Source: Anaerolineales bacterium UBA3001
Lineage (GTDB): Bacteria > Chloroflexota > Anaerolineae > Anaerolineales > UBA11657
DNA: 16,897 nucleotides
Direction of reading: 5' to 3'
NCBI GenBank assembly: GCA_002346435.1
Contig: DDZT01000053.1
Location: 1-16,897, forward strand
Shown: positions 14,518 through 16,897 of the stretch, piece after piece
Numbering within the stretch: position 1 is the stretch's first letter
Layout of the letters: every line of letters begins with the position of its first letter
Translations under genes and position numbers: made by a program
Notes under the pieces: generated by a model
Database searches by the model: none
Told to the model about the DNA's origin: nothing
The model's input: only the letters and a program-made list of their open reading frames with translations

Positions 14518-16897
14518 CTAGGTTGGTGTTTCTTCTACATCAAAATCAGCATCGCTTAAGATAATATTTTCAAGATTATCTTCTAGTACACCTGTATCTT
14601 CTATTGCCTCTGGTATATGCTGATGGGTTTCATATCCTGTTCCTGCAGGTATAAGTTTTCCAATTATTACGTTTTCTTTGAGCCCTGTGAGAGGATCTAT
14701 TTTGGATTCAATTGCTGCTCCTGCAAGTACACGTATAGTATGTTGAAAGGATGATGCTGATAGGAATGAGTCAGTAGCTAAAGAAGCCTTGGTAATACCA
14801 AGTAGCATTGGCACCCCTGCCGCTGTTTCTTTGTCCTCTGCTCCTAACTGCTCATTAATTTCCTGTAGAGAATACCTGTCTACATAATCACCTGGTAGCA
14901 GTTCACTATCCCCAGCACGAACTACCTGGGTTCGTAAAAGCATTTTCCGTATGATGACTTCGAAGTGCTTGTCATGAATATTTTGTCCTTGCGATCTATA
15001 TACTTGCTGTACTTCTGTTAGCAAATAAAGTTCGCAGGCTTCTCTGCCCAATATTCGAAGAATACGGTGAGGATTTTGCGAGCCTTCGGTAAGGCTGTCC
15101 CCAGCGCGAACTTTTTGCCCTTCTACTACTAATATGCGGGCATTAGTTGGCAGATCATAGGTTTCTTCTTCATAGTGGTCTCGAGATACTAGTATGGATC
15201 TATCATTGCGATGGACTCTACCTTCATTTTCAGCTGTTGTCGAGTTTGAACCTCGTGTAGCTATTACCGCTCCCGCATTGATTTCATCGGCGTCTTCTAC
15301 TTTTATCGCCCAGCCTTTGGGCACATTATATTCATCTGTTAATAGCTGACTATTGATGATGCGAATGGACACTTTACCATCATCATTTCGAATAACTTCA
15401 CATTTTCCATCAATTTCAGTAACTACTGCTTCACCCTTGGGTTTTTTCCTAGCCTCAAAGATTTCCTCTACTCTTGGTAGACCACTTGTGATATCTCCAC
15501 CATGTGCTACTCCGCCTGTATGGAAAGTTCGAAGTGTTAGCTGGGTGCCCGGTTCTCCAATGGATTGAGCAGAAATAATACCCACCGCTGTTCCTATAGC
15601 TACTAGTTCCCCACGACCGAGATCGCGACCATAACACATAGCACATATACCTCGATCCAAGTGACAATTTAGAGGTGAACGCACGAATATTTCATCAATA
15701 GTCAACTCCTGTATGATGAGCGCTATTTCATCAGAGATCTCTTCATTTCTGGCTGCTATTACTTCTCCTGTGCTAGGGTGAACTATATTAGCTGCGGCTA
15801 GTCTTCCTTGTATTCGTTCAGAGAAATTTTGGCCTGCCACATCATCTTTCCTTCTAATCCAAAGCCCGTCATCCGTTTTACAGTCAGTATCATTGATGAT
15901 TACATCCTGAGCAACGTCACATAGTCTTCGCGTCAAATATCCAGCATCAGCGGTTCTCAGGGCTGTATCTGCTAGACCTTTGCGGGCACCATGAGTAGAT
16001 ATGAAATACTCAAGTGCTCTTAGACCTTCTCGGAAATTAGATCGGATTGGCAGAGGAATGATCCTACCAGCTGGATCAGCCATTAGACCTCTCATTCCAG
16101 CAAGTTGTGCTATTGGTGTGAATCCACCTTTTGTAGCTCCAGACATTGCCATTACTCGGAGATTGCCATCTGGGTCAAGCCCATTTTTTACTTCCTCTTC
16201 TAAATCTTTACGTGCAGTTTGCCACAATTGGATGGTGCGATCGGTTTGCTCTTGTTCGGTAAGCAAGCCACGTTGGTACTGTTTTTCTAACTTAGCTACT
16301 TCTTCTTCGGTTTGACCAACAATTGTAGCTTTTGCTTTTGGAACAGTTATGTCTGCAACAGCAATGGTTGTGCCGGATTTAGTTGCATACTGAAAGCCGA
16401 GATTTTTTATTTGGTCTACTACTTCGGTGGTTTGGTCTTGTCCTATAATAGCATAGCATCGACTTACTAGATCTTGTAAAGTGTTTTTGTCAAGCAACAT
16501 ATTTACGTACTGCATTTTGCTAGGTAATATGCGATTGAATAAAGCTCTACCCACTGTGGTGTCTACTAGTCGTCGCTGAGCATCTTCGTTTTCGTAACGG
16601 GTGTTCTCATCATCAAAGTGTGTTTCAGTTGACAACTTGATTTTTGCATGCAGATCAAGCTGACCGAGTGAATGAGCAAGCTCAACTTCATCAATATTAG
16701 CAAAAACTCTTCCTTCTCCCTTTTTGCCATCTCTTTCCATGGTCATATAATATACGCCTAATACCATGTCTTTGGAGGGTCCTACTATTGGTTCACCATC
16801 TGCAGGTTTTAGTAAATTTCGTGACGCCAGCATAAGATCATATGCTTCTTCAACCGCTCTTGGTGAAAGTGGCACATGCACTGCCATTTGGTCTCCG
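14518..16897 (-). CDS. rpoC: RNA polymerase beta' subunit, C-terminal 792 residues (5' end outside window)
   Basis: The frame runs out of the right edge. The first residues inside the window are Gly-Asp-Gln-Met-Ala-Val-His-Val, the end of the catalytic NADFDGD motif and what follows it, so one of the three Mg-binding Asp residues is encoded here (16891-16893). The trigger loop region (NFREGL to YLTRRL, containing STHGARKGLAD) is intact and has no large SI3-type insertion, which explains why the part is shorter than in E. coli. The zinc site is complete: Cys codons at 15880-15882, 15664-15666, 15643-15645 and 15634-15636 (last three spaced C-x6-C-x2-C). The bridge to domain 5, IISAQSIGEPGTQLTLRTFHTGG, is canonical. 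The C-terminus ends in an acidic stretch. It is the first gene of the leftward block within the window; rpoB would be expected upstream. Confidence 0.98.
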   Translation of the reverse strand, partial: GDQMAVHVPLSPRAVEEAYDLMLASRNLLKPADGEPIVGPSKDMVLGVYYMTMERDGKKGEGRVFANIDEVELAHSLGQLDLHAKIKLSTETHFDDENTRYENEDAQRRLVDTTVGRALFNRILPSKMQYVNMLLDKNTLQDLVSRCYAIIGQDQTTEVVDQIKNLGFQYATKSGTTIAVADITVPKAKATIVGQTEEEVAKLEKQYQRGLLTEQEQTDRTIQLWQTARKDLEEEVKNGLDPDGNLRVMAMSGATKGGFTPIAQLAGMRGLMADPAGRIIPLPIRSNFREGLRALEYFISTHGARKGLADTALRTADAGYLTRRLCDVAQDVIINDTDCKTDDGLWIRRKDDVAGQNFSERIQGRLAAANIVHPSTGEVIAARNEEISDEIALIIQELTIDEIFVRSPLNCHLDRGICAMCYGRDLGRGELVAIGTAVGIISAQSIGEPGTQLTLRTFHTGGVAHGGDITSGLPRVEEIFEARKKPKGEAVVTEIDGKCEVIRNDDGKVSIRIINSQLLTDEYNVPKGWAIKVEDADEINAGAVIATRGSNSTTAENEGRVHRNDRSILVSRDHYEEETYDLPTNARILVVEGQKVRAGDSLTEGSQNPHRILRILGREACELYLLTEVQQVYRSQGQNIHDKHFEVIIRKMLLRTQVVRAGDSELLPGDYVDRYSLQEINEQLGAEDKETAAGVPMLLGITKASLATDSFLSASSFQHTIRVLAGAAIESKIDPLTGLKENVIIGKLIPAGTGYETHQHIPEAIEDTGVLEDNLENIILSDADFDVEETPT

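Noticed and set aside
14505..14523. Hairpin ACCTAG/CTAGGT at the rpoC stop codon as an rpoC terminator
   Set aside because: It is a 6-base stem overlapping the stop codon, with no following T-run on the minus strand; it could be chance.

Overview
The window is 16.9 kb of AT-rich bacterial chromosome, densely packed: no gap between genes exceeds about 130 bases. Genes at 1-9318 read rightward and genes at 9370-16897 read leftward, so the two blocks converge at 9319-9369. Stop codons are used normally (TGA, TAG and TAA all end genes), so the standard bacterial code applies. The aa3/caa3-type cytochrome oxidase genes indicate an aerobe with heme A. The mixture of a Bacillus-type CtaG, SURF1, a heme A synthase with paired cysteines, and a LysM/YkuD protein is compatible with a marine or environmental Chloroflexota-like lineage. 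That placement is an inference from gene content only and is not secure.

Left block, part 1 (1-4736): a cytochrome c oxidase biogenesis cluster. It contains the 3' end of oxidase subunit III, ctaG, a SURF1-family gene, ctaB (heme O synthase), ctaA (heme A synthase) and a small secreted, membrane-anchored FixH/YtkA-like protein. Gaps are between -4 and 48 bases, so this is probably one transcription unit. CtaB and CtaA convert protoheme to heme A, SURF1 helps insert it, and CtaG and possibly the FixH/YtkA-like protein serve the copper side. The CtaA here carries an extra membrane hairpin with a third C-x5-C pair.

Left block, part 2 (4737-9318): a candidate promoter and short hairpin precede secD-secF (protein export motor). 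These are followed by a single-domain EamA/DMT-type membrane protein and a secreted protein with two LysM domains, a probable NTF2-like domain and a YkuD L,D-transpeptidase domain.

Right block (9370-16897, leftward): the 3' two-thirds of rpoC, entering just inside the catalytic NADFDGD motif; then a DEAD-box-like protein in which nearly every catalytic motif has been replaced while the frame stays intact; then a GyrA-type topoisomerase subunit; then a diacylglycerol kinase-family lipid kinase. The GyrA is odd in several ways: the canonical GyrA-box in blade 1 is gone, a box-like motif survives only in a later blade, the C-terminus is a 65-residue basic tail ending in a beta-clamp-binding-like QMSLF, and the quinolone-contact position has Gln.

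The strongest candidate for something undescribed is the intact pseudo-DEAD-box protein with an Arg-rich tail, lodged between rpoC and gyrA and preceded by a long inverted repeat, together with the altered GyrA next to it. No tRNA, rRNA, CRISPR array, insertion sequence or attachment site was seen.
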